Shown here: piece after piece, positions 23,175 to 35,556 of the stretch
Layout of the letters: each line of letters begins with the position of its first letter
Numbering within the stretch: the stretch's first letter is position 1
Assembly (NCBI GenBank): GCA_905182975.1
Contig: CAJJDM010000051.1
Location: 65,030 to 129,029, forward strand
Length of the DNA: 64,000 bases
DNA from: Paramecium primaurelia
Lineage: Eukaryota; Ciliophora; Oligohymenophorea; Peniculida; Parameciidae
Direction of reading: 5' to 3'
Notes under the pieces: generated by a model
The model's input: the letters and a program-made list of their open reading frames with translations, nothing else
Databases searched by the model: none
What the model was told of the DNA's origin: nothing
Program-made: the position numbers and the translations under genes

Positions 23175-24587
23175 ATGTCACATAAAATTAAAGTAGACGT
23201 AAATGAAGATGAAATATAAGTAGGTGGAGAAATGATACTTTGCTTAGCAGATTAATAATTGTTGAATGGTGATTAATTAAATGAAGTAGATGATATACTA
23301 GAAAATGATGAAATTAAAGTTTAAGATTAGATTAAAAAAAATGAAAAATTAAAAGAATAAATAAAAAAATCACATTATAGTTAAAAATATGATGGTGAAG
23401 AAAAAAAGGAAATCTTAGAAAAGTATGATGAAATTAAAATAGAAAAAGAAGGTTTTTATATTGCTAATGATGGAAAGATAATAGAAGAACCAAAATAGAA
23501 TGATTTATTAGCAATTAAAAGTAAACTTAATAAAAATTAGCAGATTTCATTAAATGTCATAGATACAGTTGCAAGTGATTATAAGACATGTATTCCAACT
23601 ACTATAATAAAAAAGAAATTTAAAAAGCCATAATAAGCTAATCCATTTGCTGAAGAAAGAATATAAAAAATAGATAAGGCTTTATTAGAGGAAGATGATT
23701 ATGAATTATTACAGAGATCTATTTTAAATTAATAAAGATAGAAAATGAATTAATACATATTTAAATAAGAAGATAATATTAAAGAACTTATGGATTAAAA
23801 TAAATAAAAAGAAGAAGAATTATAGAAATCAAAATAAAATGAATTTATGATTCCTTAAGTAAAAATTTAAGGAAGTGAAGTACAAGAAATAAAAGTTATA
23901 GAATAATCAACAGATTTTTTAAGTAATGTTAAGACAGATAAAGAAATGGAAGAGATTAATTTGAGAATTAACACTGGATATTCAATCAGAGATACTAAAA
24001 ATGGAACAACCTCAGTTGTAAATGTTAGATTACCTACAGAAAGAATAGTTGTTTAAAATAGATAGTAATCTAAAATGGAATTAGAGAACATTAAGGAAGA
24101 AAATTTAAAAAGTGATATTTTTGTTGAGAAAGAGGAGTAATAAGAGAAAGACAATCATGAAATTAAAAAGGAAGAGGATGGTATAGAGTTTCTGGAAGAA
24201 GAATAACATGGTCATGGATTAACTGCAACTTTAGAATTATTGAGAAAGAGGGGAGAATTGAATCCATCAAAATATGATTATGTTGGAAGAAATAAAGATC
24301 AAAGGGTTTTCAAAGATTAAGAACAAAAGGATGGTGAAATAAATTTAGTTTATAGAGATCATTCTGGAAAATTAATGACACCTAAAGAAGCATTTAGATA
24401 TTAATGTTGGATATTTCATGGAGATGGTCCAAGTAAGAATAAAATAGAGAAAAAGAAGAGAAGTGAATTAATAAGATAAAAATAGAAAATGAGAGCTTAA
24501 TCTGAAGGACCCTTAATGTAAGCTTTGAAGGAAGAGTAAAAAAAGAAGGGAGTAGCACATTTGGTAATAGGGAAAAAGAAGTATTGA
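23175..24587 (+). CDS. SART1: SART1/Snu66, U4/U6.U5 tri-snRNP protein
   Basis: Splicing factor that helps join the tri-snRNP to the pre-spliceosome. A single intronless frame of 470 residues, shorter than human SART1 (about 800). The C-terminal family signature is clear: HGLTATLELLRKRGELNPS, then the SGKLMTPKEAFRYQCWIFHG block (human TPKEAFRQLSHRFHG), GPSKNKIEKKKR, GPLMQALKEEQKKKGVAHLV. The N-terminal part is acidic, Lys-rich and poorly conserved, with an early DVNEDEIQVGGEMILCLADQ stretch. Notable that a splicing gene has no intron in a genome where most genes have several. Assignment by the C-terminus is strong. Confidence 0.9.
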
Positions 24588-24714
24588 AGTCATATACAAG
24601 ATTATTATATATTTATAAACTATTTTAAGATGCTTAAATAAATTATGAAAACAATATAAAACCATAAATTATGATGATAAGAAAATTTAAATCTTTTTTT
24701 TAGATAAAAATTAA

Positions 24715-25312
24715 ATGAAGGTATAAACATTAACTAAATAAAGATCTACGTTGACGCATTCAGTGGAGAAGAAATTGTTTCAGACAGTTTCAATATGGAA
24801 GAGAAATTTGAAGGTGTTATTGGTGAAGTATAATCATAAGATATTGTTAAAGGAGCAATCAATGTTGATGTTGGTAAATTAAATAAATAATAATTTTAGG
24901 TGCTGGTGGTCATTTTGGTGGCAAGAATGAAGATGAAGAAGAAGGAGGTGTTGAAGATTAAGCCTAAAAAGTGAATAACATTATTGATGCTTTTAAATAT
25001 GCTGAAACACAATTTACCAAAGCTGATTATGTCACATATTTCAAGGCTTATGCCAAGAAAGTTAAGGCATACTTAGAAGCCAATAAACCAGATAGAGTTG
25101 CTTCATTCTAAAAGGGAGCAGGTGAATTCATCAAATGGGTTTCCTCTAACTTCAATGATCTCTAATTGTAATTAATGCAAATGATATATTTTAGCTACTG
25201 TCCTGAGTCATACGATATGGAAAATCACATCGTTCTTGGTTATTATAAAGAAGGTTAAGCATCTCCAACCTTTGTTTATATTTTAGATGGATTAAAAGAA
25301 GTCAAGATGTGA
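24715..25312 (+). CDS. TPT1: translationally controlled tumour protein (TCTP)
   Basis: Small abundant cytosolic calcium- and microtubule-associated protein linked to growth control. Three introns (24721-24743, 24874-24899, 25168-25194; 23, 26 and 27 nt) leave 173 residues, the usual family length. The first intron interrupts right after the second codon (MK|IYVDAFSGEEIVSDSF). Family blocks: GAGGHFGGKNEDEEEGG (TCTP signature 1 neighbourhood), FTKADYVTYFKAYAKKVKAY, then FYCPESYDMENHIVLGYYKE near the end. G+C is visibly higher than in neighbouring genes and more Gln codons are avoided, as expected of a highly expressed gene. Secure. Confidence 0.96.
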
Positions 25313-25412
25313 TGTATATATACATTAATACATATCATTAACAGAAATTCTTAATTAAATATTGCGTCTTATTAAATATTAAATAATAATAAGTAAAATA
25401 TAATTATAGGTT

Positions 25413-25776
25413 TCATCTTTTAGCTAAAATCATTCTATCACAATTAAAACATTTGAATTTATTATTACCAATAGCAAATAAATGATATCTAAATAATTGA
25501 TGCTTTCCTATTTATTTTTAACATAAATGACATGTTTTCTCTTGGAATCCTTTGCCACATCCATAACATGCTTTGCTGGATACTCTATTGTTGTAATTTA
25601 TCTGGTTCTACAAATAAAACAATTATGTAGATTTATGGGTGGTTTTTTATCTCTATAATTATCCCTTTCTGTATCTTACTACATTAAACATCGATCAAAA
25701 ATAAAGCATTTTATACCTGCTCTTGTTTATTCTTTAACTAAAATAATTGATATCAATAATATATACTTTTAATCAT
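25413..25776 (-). CDS. small Cys-rich zinc-binding protein (CRIPT-like?)
   Basis: About 110 residues. The C-terminal half has ordered cysteine pairs: CYGCGKGFQEKTCHLC then FKCFNC, and an upstream pair NCFIC in another frame, joined by a 29-nt intron whose exact ends are uncertain. A first intron (about 29 nt) links MIK to the body. The spacing CxxC-x7-CxxC with a short Lys/Gly loop resembles CRIPT, a small conserved zinc protein of postsynaptic sites and the spliceosome, but the alignment is loose. Tail-to-tail with TCTP and only 14 bp downstream of the LRR gene's stop. Zinc binding is likely; the family is not settled. Confidence 0.5.
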
Positions 25777-25789
25777 TGAAGATAAATTA

Positions 25790-27151
25790 TCAATTGAATG
25801 AAACCAATTTAAATAAATCTTATAATTATACTACTCCTCTCCCAGTAATATTAGTTTTCATTAAATTAAGATACTTTAAAGATTTATATTGTTCTGCCTA
25901 ATAAAATTCATATATTGCTCCACAAAAACTATCTGTAATGTCTTCATTCTTTGCTATTGACAACTTTTCTATGTTAATCATAATAGGACTCTTTATGAAC
26001 TTTAAAAGTGTTACTTTAACATTAAATATCAAAATTACTCTCTGAAAAGGTTTGTCCATCTAAATTTAAATTCTTTAATGAACTCATATATTTTGCTTCA
26101 CTTAAAATTCTAATGGCTTCCCCAGTCATATATGATTTAATAAAAGTTCCAATATTCAATTCCACCATATTAATAGTGTTAGGAGAATTACAAAGATGAG
26201 TCATACTTTCATTAGTCAATGGACAACTATTAATTATAAAAACCATCAAGGATTTGCAAAATTCTGAATAAGCAAAGGCTTTAATGCTTTTATCTGTAAG
26301 TGGCTAATGAGATAAATCTAAGTATTCTAAAAATGCACTATTAGAAGAATTAAAGTATTCAATCTATCCTTTATCAGTGACCCCAGTAAATGACAAATTC
26401 AAATATCTAAGACGAACATTCTAACTAAAAGATATACATTATAGTCCTCTATCTGTTATATTTAATCCTTAAAGAGATAACTTGTTGAGATGATTTACAA
26501 AATTTCTAAACTTATTTGAATCTGAGAACTGAGTTTATGAATCACTTGTATGAGTCATAGCAGCATTACTATTAAAATTTTAACCTGTCATTCCTCTAGG
26601 AGATTCTAAATGTTTTTTAGTTCTTCTTAAACTTTGAGTAGCATATAAAGTATATTAATCTAAAGTTTTCATAAAAAGTTATGTAATGAACATAATTCCA
26701 TTATCAGAAACAGCACTGTCATCAAGGAATAAAGTTTCAAGTTTAACTAAAAATTATGACTCTCCTATCAATCTGAGGAATATGCCTGTTACATTAAAAG
26801 AATTTTTGGATAAATCCAATTCAGTAATATTACAACCATTTTTTGAGGAACAAATTATGGACATCCCTTATACAGTAATATTACTTTATTATAAATGTAA
26901 TTTTTGTAAATCTTGCATATTGAGTTTTTGGATTCAAATTCTAAAGTATTATCATCAAATATCTTCATACCAGATTTCTCCTTTTTTGTGAAATCAACAT
27001 GTTCTTCTTTGTCTTCTTTCTTAAATTAATAAGTTTCTTCGACATAGGGCATTTTTATGTGATTTGTAGCTTTGTAATAATGTTTATAACCTGACAGGAT
27101 ATTACCACTAATTGGTATTCCATATCCTCCTTTTTAAAGATTATAATCCAT
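25790..27151 (-). CDS. leucine-rich-repeat protein
   Basis: About 440 residues of mostly LRRs of the ribonuclease-inhibitor type: repeated units such as NVRLRYLNLSFTGVTDKG, SAFLEYLDLSHQPLTDKS and SLKNLNLDGQTFSE, each about 27-29 residues. One 25-nt intron near 26015-26040 restores the frame into FIKSPIMINIEKLSIAKNED. Start MDYNLQKGGYGIPISG. Between residue about 75 and the first repeats, a further intron or a frameshift near 26900-26950 is needed; a 59-nt GT...AG span joins cleanly to SDLQKLHLQQSNIT but is long for this genome. LRRs bind proteins; nothing indicates the partner. Similar LRR proteins in ciliates are often basal-body or ciliary. Confidence 0.75.
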
Positions 27152-27261
27152 TATATAAATTAGAATTAAAAATCAAAGGGAACCTAAATTTCATATAAAT
27201 AAATATAATTAAAAAAAATTATTACAAAAAATTGGCTCTATTAAATAAAGAATAAAGAGTA

Positions 27262-29122
27262 TCAATTTAATGTCTTTTATGATTCATCAGGCAATTCTTT
27301 CGAGTAGATAGAGGAAGCTTTAAAACTATTCAAGTATTCCTTATTTGTTCTATTTAACATTACAGAATCAACCTCTGTTAAGATTTTAGGTAACTTTAAA
27401 GATTTAATGATAGTTTAAGATGAAATAGAGCATTCTGGTATTGAATATTTTGGTCTTGCAGCTGCAGGAAACACCTAATTATAAATTATTGTTACTTTAT
27501 TAATAATAATAATCTAAGTACTTTTACTAGCCTCGATATTAAATAATGCTTTATCTAATGATAATGGTTCACTATTCTAAATATTTTATTTAATAATGTC
27601 AATATTTCTTCTAAAATTATAATGAGCTTTATTAATATGACCATGTCCTTACAACATTTCATATCCTGTATGTTCAATAGGATTTCCAATTCTTTCAACA
27701 GAATTTTTTATTCTAGTTTTAGTCTAAACTGCTTCTATAAATGGAACATCTCTATGTTCAACACATAAAGGTATTTTTTTGATTTCTTTAATAAGATTCA
27801 AAGATTATGTTCTTTAATTTAGTTTTTTGGCATCAAACTTTTATAATTTTTAAATTGCTTATCCTTTTTAAAAATACTATAAAAATCTTTATTTATCTAA
27901 TACAAAATAAATAACTTTCTAGCTTATACTAATAGCTCTATATTATCTTTTAGTACCAGCCAAAACCTTAAAGTTATAATTAAATATACTTCTTCATGCC
28001 CAAATATCTAACCTGCAGTAATAACAGAAGTTCTAACTCTTTCTAATTTTCTTTCTGTTTTAGTTAAGAACTTTTAAAGTGTAAGATTAGGAGTTATTTA
28101 TTATTAAGTTACATCAACAAAGCGTGACAATTCTATTTCTCCTTATTTCAGTAAATATATATTACTAATGTATTTAAAGATAATAATACTTTGCATCTTC
28201 ATCTTCTTTATAAATCACTTAAAATAGTTTTCTTTCTTCAATTTTAAAATGATAATATAATTGATTTAACATTTATTCATTCCAATCAGAAAATATGGCT
28301 ACTTTACTTAAAAATCCAATATTCTGTTTTTATTATGCTTCATAGAATGCTGACAATAATTTATTAAATTAATCTCTTGTAACTGTAGCAAAATGAGTAT
28401 CTTCTGCTGCAATTATTGTTGCTGTTCTTGGCACTTATTTAGTCAGTGCTATTTCACCAAAACTTTCTCCTGCATTAATTATACCTACTTTTGTTAATGT
28501 TGGAAATTAAGTATCTAGATATTCTTAATCTGTCATTGTAGCAAATATATCATCTAATATAACTTATGTTACAAATGCTTAAGATTTTATTTTTTTTGTT
28601 TTTCTTTTTGTACTCTTTTTAATATTCTCCATCATTTCCTTATTTTTTTCATTTTTTAATTGTTCTTCTTATTTTTAATCTTCTTCTGTAGGACCAGAAC
28701 CTTCTTACAATCCCTTTTTCTACACTAAAACCCAAACACTACCCTTTAGAATTATATAAAACTTTTTTCCAAGATCACCTATGTTAAAAATTATCTATCT
28801 TTTTTTCTGCAATTCATAACCCAATTATTTGTATAATCCTTAAACCATTTCACCTCCCATCGATTATTCTAATTCTTAGAAAAACTTGAATCTAAAGAAT
28901 GATAATCTAATTTTATCCACATCCAGTTATGTTCTTTAATTCGGATCCTTCTAAAGTAACTTCACTATGTTCTATAAATTAATTTCCTTTATAGCATACT
29001 TAAAGATCTTCGTCATCCTCAAAATCTATATCAGATTTTTTAAGAACCTCCTAAACAATCTCTTTTATTGTCAATCTATGTGTAGATAAATTCCCTCTAA
29101 CTTTTTCTATTGCAGCTTTCAT
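27262..29122 (-). CDS. protein with two cyclic-nucleotide-binding domains
   Basis: Predicted 594 residues with introns 28972-28999 (28 nt), 28165-28189 (25 nt) and 27967-27989 (23 nt); the total is an exact multiple of three. The start of domain 1 is typical: DPNQRTQLDVDKIRLSFFRF, then IIFNIGDLGKKFYIILKGSV. Between this and the phosphate-binding cassette GESFGEIALTKQVPRTAT lies a charged insert of about 60 residues (EEDQKQEEQLKNEKNK...). The cassette has the Glu and Arg needed for cNMP. A second domain begins VAIFSDWNEQMLNQLYYHFK and includes YLLKQGEIELSRF, with a weaker cassette (GQIFGHEEVL). The C-terminal 200 residues are unassigned. There is no kinase or channel part, so it is a stand-alone binding protein. 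Confidence 0.85.
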
Positions 29123-29988
29123 AATTTTGTATTAATAAATATATTGTTAATAAAATTATCAAACCCTTTTTATCTTATCAATTTAAAGAAAATAAAAAAA
29201 TGAAATTCTTTAAAATTTAATATTTATTAACTTTTCAGATCCTAAATTATACAATTCCAATTTCATTAGTAAAAATAGATATGATTTATGAAACTTATCC
29301 TTTTAAGATTTACTGATGTCTGTAGATATTTATGATTAGTATCCATACATATAAGAAATTAATATTAAATCAATTGAATATGGAAAAAAAATTAAATTAT
29401 TTGAATGTAGCATCAATTTATTCATCTTATTATCTACAATGCCATTAGAAATTTAATATTATTTAGCCAAGTTGTTTTGTTATTCATTATGAATAATTGC
29501 TATTTATTCATATGAACTAAATTATTTAATATGGTTTTTAGTTATCTTATTTATTTTATTAATATATTTGATAATAAAAATAAGATTTCTAGATTTAAAA
29601 AATAATGTACTATTTTAAAAATAACATAGTAATTAATCTATAAAATTCTCTAATTATTATTGTTTAATCAAAATTAATTAATAAAAATGTTTCTTTCTTT
29701 TTATTATTCGATTTTTATTAAAAAATGAATACTATTTTTGATATATTATTTATTCTATAAATATAAATTATAAGCTTAGAATTTCATACTTTAAGATTTT
29801 AAATAAAATTTGTATTTTATTATCATTATCAACACCTTGTAAAAGTATAAATTTATAAATTAAGAGATCTCTCCTTTTATAAATGTATTGAATTTATTAT
29901 TATATATTAAGAGTATTAAATAATATTATGGTCTTTTCATCAAATATGAATATAATTGAATTATAATATTTATCAATAATTTTAATAA
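29123..29988. other. gene-poor stretch with a possible membrane-protein remnant
   Basis: Around 29410-29670 the plus strand reads strongly hydrophobic (IAIYSYELNYLIWFLVILFI), interrupted by an in-frame TGA. It could be a decayed membrane-protein gene. No complete gene was supported. Confidence 0.3.
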
Positions 29989-31755
29989 ATGCAAGTTTAT
30001 GACAACCTCGCTCTGCAAGAAGTATAATCTATAAGTGTTGATGACTCTCCTGATAGATTGAAGGAGATAATTAGAATGATTTTATAGGAATTGAATTAAA
30101 TGGGATATGATGATGTTTGTAAAATTCTTGAAGATGAATCTCAAACTAAATTAGACACTACATAAATTAGTGAGTTAAAAGAATCCTTTTTAAATGGTGA
30201 TTATGAAAATATTTTATAACAATTAGACTACTCAGACATAATCAATAGAGTACTTTATTATTTAAAATAGAAATTATAATTTGAGATATAAAAATAATTG
30301 TACTTAGAAATAGTTCAATAAAGGAATTATGAACAAGCAGTTAATTTATTAAGGTAATTATCAGAATACAATGAATAAGAATCATAGGTTTTAGCTAAGT
30401 AAATAAGTTAAGTATAATTAGATTGATATTTCTTTAAGAAGATGCTTCTTAATTATATGCTTAATTAGGGATACCTATAGATTAAAAAGAATAAAGATTA
30501 TAACTTTATTAAAAAAGTCTAAATCTGTTAAATTTTGGTGATTTTTCATTATAAACTTAATTTGATAAAGTAATTGATTAAGCTTTAGAATATTAAATTA
30601 AACGTTGTCCATATCACAATGATTCTAATGAGAATAAAAATTACTCTTTATTAATTGATCACAATTGTTAATCGTATTAAATACCTAAAAATAATTCGAT
30701 TCTTTTTTAAGGTTTTGATGATGAAGTTTGGATTGGTAAATTCTCTAATTCAGGTATATGGATTGGTTGTGCAACAAGAAAAAATTCAATATATATTATT
30801 TCAAAGGATTATTAATATAAAATAAATAAAGCTCATGGGATGGATATAAATTCATTAGTTTTTTCATCAGATGATAAATTGTAAAAAATGAATAATTTTA
30901 AAAGATTAGGTTATTTTCAGGATCAAATGATAAAAAGATTAATGTTTATGATGTATAAACTGCTTAATTAAAAGTAACAATAAATTAACATACTAATGAA
31001 GTTTTATGTTTAGCTTATTTTAAAAAGTATTTTAATATATAATTATAAGTCATTTATTTAGTGGTGGTGTAGATGGATGGATAGGTATATGGTAAGACAA
31101 TGGTAAATTAGTGAATTAAATAAAAAGCAAAGTAGTAAAGAATATTTTATTAACAGATTAATACTTGTTGCTTCATAATGCTGCAATATTTTCAATTACT
31201 GTTATTGAAAATGATTTTAAATTTAATAAAATAATAACACATATGGAAGAATAAGAATTAATTGTTTCATCAGCTGTCAGTTAAAATTAATAATTCCTAG
31301 TATTAAATGTTTCTAAAGAAAAACCAAAATTACATCTTTGGAGTTTAAAGACATTTTAAAAATAGCATGTTTTTTTTGGATTTTAAGTTAAAGGAATTGA
31401 ATTGAAATGTTGTTTTGGTAGTAAAAAAGACAATTATGTTTGTGTTGGTAGTTAAGATGGTAAAGTATATTTTTTTAATAAAAATAATTAATTACAATAA
31501 AATATCATTAATGGACATAATTAAGCTATTAATTTCGTTGATTGGCATAGTTAAACAGCCTAATTATTAACAGCAAGTGATGATAAAACTGTTAAAATAT
31601 GGACATAAGACTAGGTAGTATAATAATAAATAATTAATATTATTAATGAATAGGAATAACCATCAAATACTCAATTAAGTGAAATTGTAGAAGAGTAAAA
31701 TGATCATGAAGAAGAAGAATACTAATAACAATCAGAAGGAGATCAATCATTTTGA
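29989..31755 (+). CDS. WDR26: WDR26/Gid7 homologue, CTLH-complex subunit
   Basis: WD40 subunit of the GID/CTLH E3 ubiquitin ligase. Three introns (30399-30421, 30881-30909, 31027-31049; 23, 29 and 23 nt) leave 563 residues. The N-terminal LisH-CTLH region is clear: RLKEIIRMILQELNQMGYDD, then LQFEIQKQLYLEIVQQRNYE. The linker has the family's CPYHN...DHNC motif, then HTDEVW-like QGFDDEVWIGKFSNSG opens the WD40 propeller. Later blades include FSGSNDKKINVYDV, SGGVDGWIGIW and LTASDDKTVKIWTQ. A short acidic tail follows the propeller. Architecture and motifs match WDR26, not other LisH-WD40 proteins. No other CTLH subunit is visible in the window. Confidence 0.92.
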
Positions 31756-32403
31756 ATTATAAAATAAACATCAAAATCTTATTCAATTATAAATGATTCT
31801 CTTTAATATTAAGATATCTTTTCATATTAATATGAAATCTAAATTTTAACATATTATTATTATACTTAAAATCATAAATTATTTTATTCTATGAATCTCC
31901 CTTTATATTTAAATATGTCTTCATATTTTTTTTGAATCTTTTTTGGCTTTTATTAAATCTAAAATTAAAAATATTAACAACTCTTGTAATTGATAAATAG
32001 AATTCATACCACACTTATGGAATGTTGTCGAAATAGTATAAAATTTGATTAAGAATATGTTGTAATATAATCAAAAGTACTCTTGACATGAGGAACATTA
32101 AGAAAATAAGAGGAATAGTATATTTTCAGTTTATTAAAATTTTAATTTTAGAAACAATATTATTTTTACAAATAGCAACAATTAACAGTTTTCATTTATC
32201 AATACATCTATAAATTTTAGTTTATTAAAATAAAGATGTTCTCACTTAGATTTTTTAAATCTTTCTGAAAAAATTAAGAAATATTAGCTAAGCTTATAAC
32301 TGTCTAATGAAATTGTTTCTATTTCATCTTCATCCATTTCTATATTTATTAAATAATTTGATTAAAAAATAAAAAGGATATAAATAATATTATTCACTAT
32401 AAA
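31756..32403. other. region without a supported gene
   Basis: The minus strand has a long TGA-poor frame (about 31770-32100) rich in Phe, Ile, Asn and Lys with a hydrophobic start (RVLLIILQHILNQILYYF), which may be chance in such AT-rich DNA. A short opening MDEDEIETISLDSYKLS at about 32335 on the same strand does not extend. The region probably carries the 5' part of the following gene, which was not solved. Confidence 0.3.
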
Positions 32404-33235
32404 GTGATTCTTTCAACTGGAAATCTTATTTTACAATAATGAAATCAATTCTTCTTCTTATTTCGAACATAATTCCAATAGTTGTGTTCTTTCTATATTA
32501 AGAATCTCAACTTTATTTTTTTATTAAGATAATTAAGCTATGATTTACTTATATTTATACATTCTTGCTATTGTAATTTTATTTACATAATGTCATTTAT
32601 TTATTATTTTGGTATCTGAATTATATGATGATATAATTATTTTAATGGATGCATTTGAATATTAAAATCTAGTTTAAGAGATTATACATTTTATCGCAAA
32701 GCTAGATTTTCAATTTTTAATTGCTGGACTAATTATATAACATTACTAAATTTTGTTAATTATTGATATTGCTCTTTTATCCTCTAAACAAAATTAAAGA
32801 ACTTTATTACTTTTAATTGTTTGTCTTATCGTTATTATAATCTTTGGTTTTCTTAAATTAAAAAAGTAACCTGCTCTTTTAAATCTGTTATTTATTATTA
32901 CAGTTATTGAACATAAAATTTGTCATACTAAATAATTGAAGATGGAGTTTTAGTTAACTTATTGGAATTACTTTTACTTTGACTAAAATGAGTAAGCAGT
33001 GCTTCATAGTTAGATTACTATTGAGTATTATTCTATCGTTTAGTACTAGACTTGGATGATGCAGCTAAGTAGTTAATATGCCATACAAGAAGGAATAAAA
33101 TAAGGTCTTGACTCTGTCATGAATTTTATAATTTATCTATCTTTATAAATTTTATTTCTATATCAAATTTAATAAAATAAGTATATCAATAAATAATATT
33201 TTTAATATATAATTTAAGAAAGTATTCATAACTGA
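32404..33235 (+). CDS. multi-pass membrane protein, 5' end unresolved
   Basis: A frame open from 32404 to TGA 33233-33235 gives about 275 residues. It reads FFQLEILFYNNEINSSSYFE, then hydrophobic segments MIYLYLYILAIVILFTQCHL, FLIAGLIIQHYQILLIIDIA and LLLIVCLIVIIIFGFLKL, a soluble stretch, and a last hydrophobic segment FIIYLSLQILFLYQI. At least four membrane spans are likely. No good ATG lies at the open end, so a 5' exon with a tiny intron is expected upstream. An internal ATG starts just before the first span and could also be the start. No family recognised. Confidence 0.5.
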
Positions 33236-33487
33236 ATATCAAAAATTAATATAAAATATTGTTCCATCATCATATAATTCATATTTATATAAGGCAAAAT
33301 ATTATAACAATTATGAATTTCATAATTTATATTTAAATTAATTTAAGATTCAAAATCAAGTTTTTAATATTTTATTATTATTATGAATTATAATAAAAAT
33401 TGTCTTGAAATAATATTTAAAATTGTTTATAAATCTATTAGTTTATTTTAATAAAACAATTTATTTAAGTAAGAGAAAGATTATAAA

Positions 33488-35556
33488 TCAATTTTTTAAT
33501 TCACCAAAAATATATACTAATTCCTACTTTTATCCATTTGGAAGTTTTAGTGTTCCTTTTCCATGTTTTACTCCATGAAACCAGGATCCAACATAAATTC
33601 TACCATCACTATATTCATAAGTACCATCTCCATGACAAGTATCTTTATAAAATCTAAAAAAATTGAATATTATTTATATTTTACTATCCAATATGATGAT
33701 CTCCATCACAATTAATATATGTTCCTTAACCATGTTTTTAACCATTTTTCATAAATCCTTTATATTAAGAACCATCACTCCAAGTATATGTTCCTTTACC
33801 AATAATTTCATTTGATTCAAATTATCCTTCATAATATGAACCATCTTTAAATAATAATTTTCCTTCTCCATGTCTTAAACAATTTTTAAAATAACCTTCA
33901 TAATATTAACCATCTGGCCATGTTTATTTTCCATATCCATCTAAAATTTAACCATTCCAAAACCCCTCCAATATACTACCATCAGAATAAGTCATTTTGC
34001 CTATTCCACTTTATTTATCACAAATCCAATGACCTTCATATGTATCACCATTTTAATAAACTTATTTACCAAATCCATGTCTCTTATCATTTTACCAATT
34101 ACCATCATATATAGAACCATCCAAAGAAAATAATTTTCCTTTTCCAGATCTTTCTTCTCTAATTGTTTCTCCTATATAAAATTAACCATCTTTTTAAGCC
34201 AATGTTAAACTAAATCTACTAATAAGTTGTTTATCACTAATTCTTGGCATTGACCAAATACTATCAGATCCTTTCAATGGAGATTCATCAGTTTTATCAG
34301 TGGCAATCTATTTAATATTTTCACTAAAATAAAATCAATATATTATTACAATTGATGATCAGATTTAAATGCTTCAATTATATCAGAATCTTAAACTTAA
34401 TCTAACCATCTTTTTCTCTTTCCTTCAAACCATTCTCCAAATTTATAATCACCATTTTATGCATACATAATTCCTATTCCATGTTATTTTCCTTACATCC
34501 AATTTCCTATATATTTCTTACCATCTTGCCAACAAAATAAACCAAAACCTTATTTCAAATCTTAATCATATGAACCTTCATATATTCTACCATCAGGCCA
34601 TATAGTTTTTCCATTCCCTTACATTTTATTTTTATACCATCCTCCTACATAAGTTCGACCATCAACCCAATGATATTCTCCATAACCTTGAATTTCATCA
34701 TTAATAAATTCTCCTTCATAAGTTGAATTATCATTAAATGTCAATACTCCTTTACCATGTTTAAATCCTTTTTAGAATTCTCCAATGTATTTAGCAATCT
34801 CATTCCATTATTCGATCCCATAATAATGTTTAAAACTGTGTAACCAATAACCCCTATAAAAGGCTCCCTCAACATATTTGTACTCCCCATAACCTGTAGC
34901 TTAATCATTCTTCCAATGTCCAATATATACATCCCCATTAACAAAATATTTAATACCATATCCATCATATTTTCCGTTCTTCCATTAACCTTCATACATT
35001 TAACCTAATTATTTATTAGAATATTCATACCACTTAAATAAATTTAAACTCCCCAACCATCTTAAACATCATCTTTTAATTAACCTCTATACGAAGAACC
35101 TATATAGTTGTTTAAATTGTACCATCATCAAAAATTATAATATCTGTTTCCTTATATTTGATATATATCTCTTATTCGATCATTTTTTTCATCGTTAATG
35201 TATCAAATTTTGGTAATTCAATCACCATTTCTAATATCATCAACTTATTTTTTTCCCAAAAGCCTTCATAAATTTATTCATCAATTGTTGTGTACTTTCC
35301 ATAACCATCTATTTAGTTATTGTTCCAATTTCCTTCATATATATCCCCTAAATTCTATGATGAAAAGGATACCATTAGGAAAAATTGCTTTTCCATAACC
35401 GTGAAAATCTTGATCATCCAACAATTACCCTTAATACAGAATATCTAAGTTTATATTTATATATTTACTATTTTCAAGTAATTTGAAGGAACATTCATTA
35501 GTGTTTATTTCTGCAAAATGGGTGAAGCTTTTAGTATCATTTGCAATTAGAGCCAT
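33488..35556 (-). CDS. long MORN-repeat protein
   Basis: Predicted 645 residues after removing five introns (25, 23, 26, 26 and 31 nt); the total is an exact multiple of three. It starts MALIANDTKSFTHFAEINTN with no lipidation signal, unlike the other two MORN proteins here. Nearly the whole protein is MORN repeats, about 20 or more, in two blocks. The blocks are separated by a linker (about residues 350-400) that includes TDKTDESPLKGSDSIWSMPR. Typical units are GDTYEGHWICDKQSGIGKMT and GRIYVGSWFHGVKHGKGTLK. MORN arrays form flat beta sheets that bind acidic lipids or act as cortical scaffolds. Several plus-strand frames here are shadows of the repeats. Confidence 0.88.

Noticed and set aside
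33920..35398. Open frames on both strands across the long MORN gene
   Set aside because: Low-complexity His/Tyr/Phe or Met-rich translations that are antisense or out-of-frame readings of MORN repeats.
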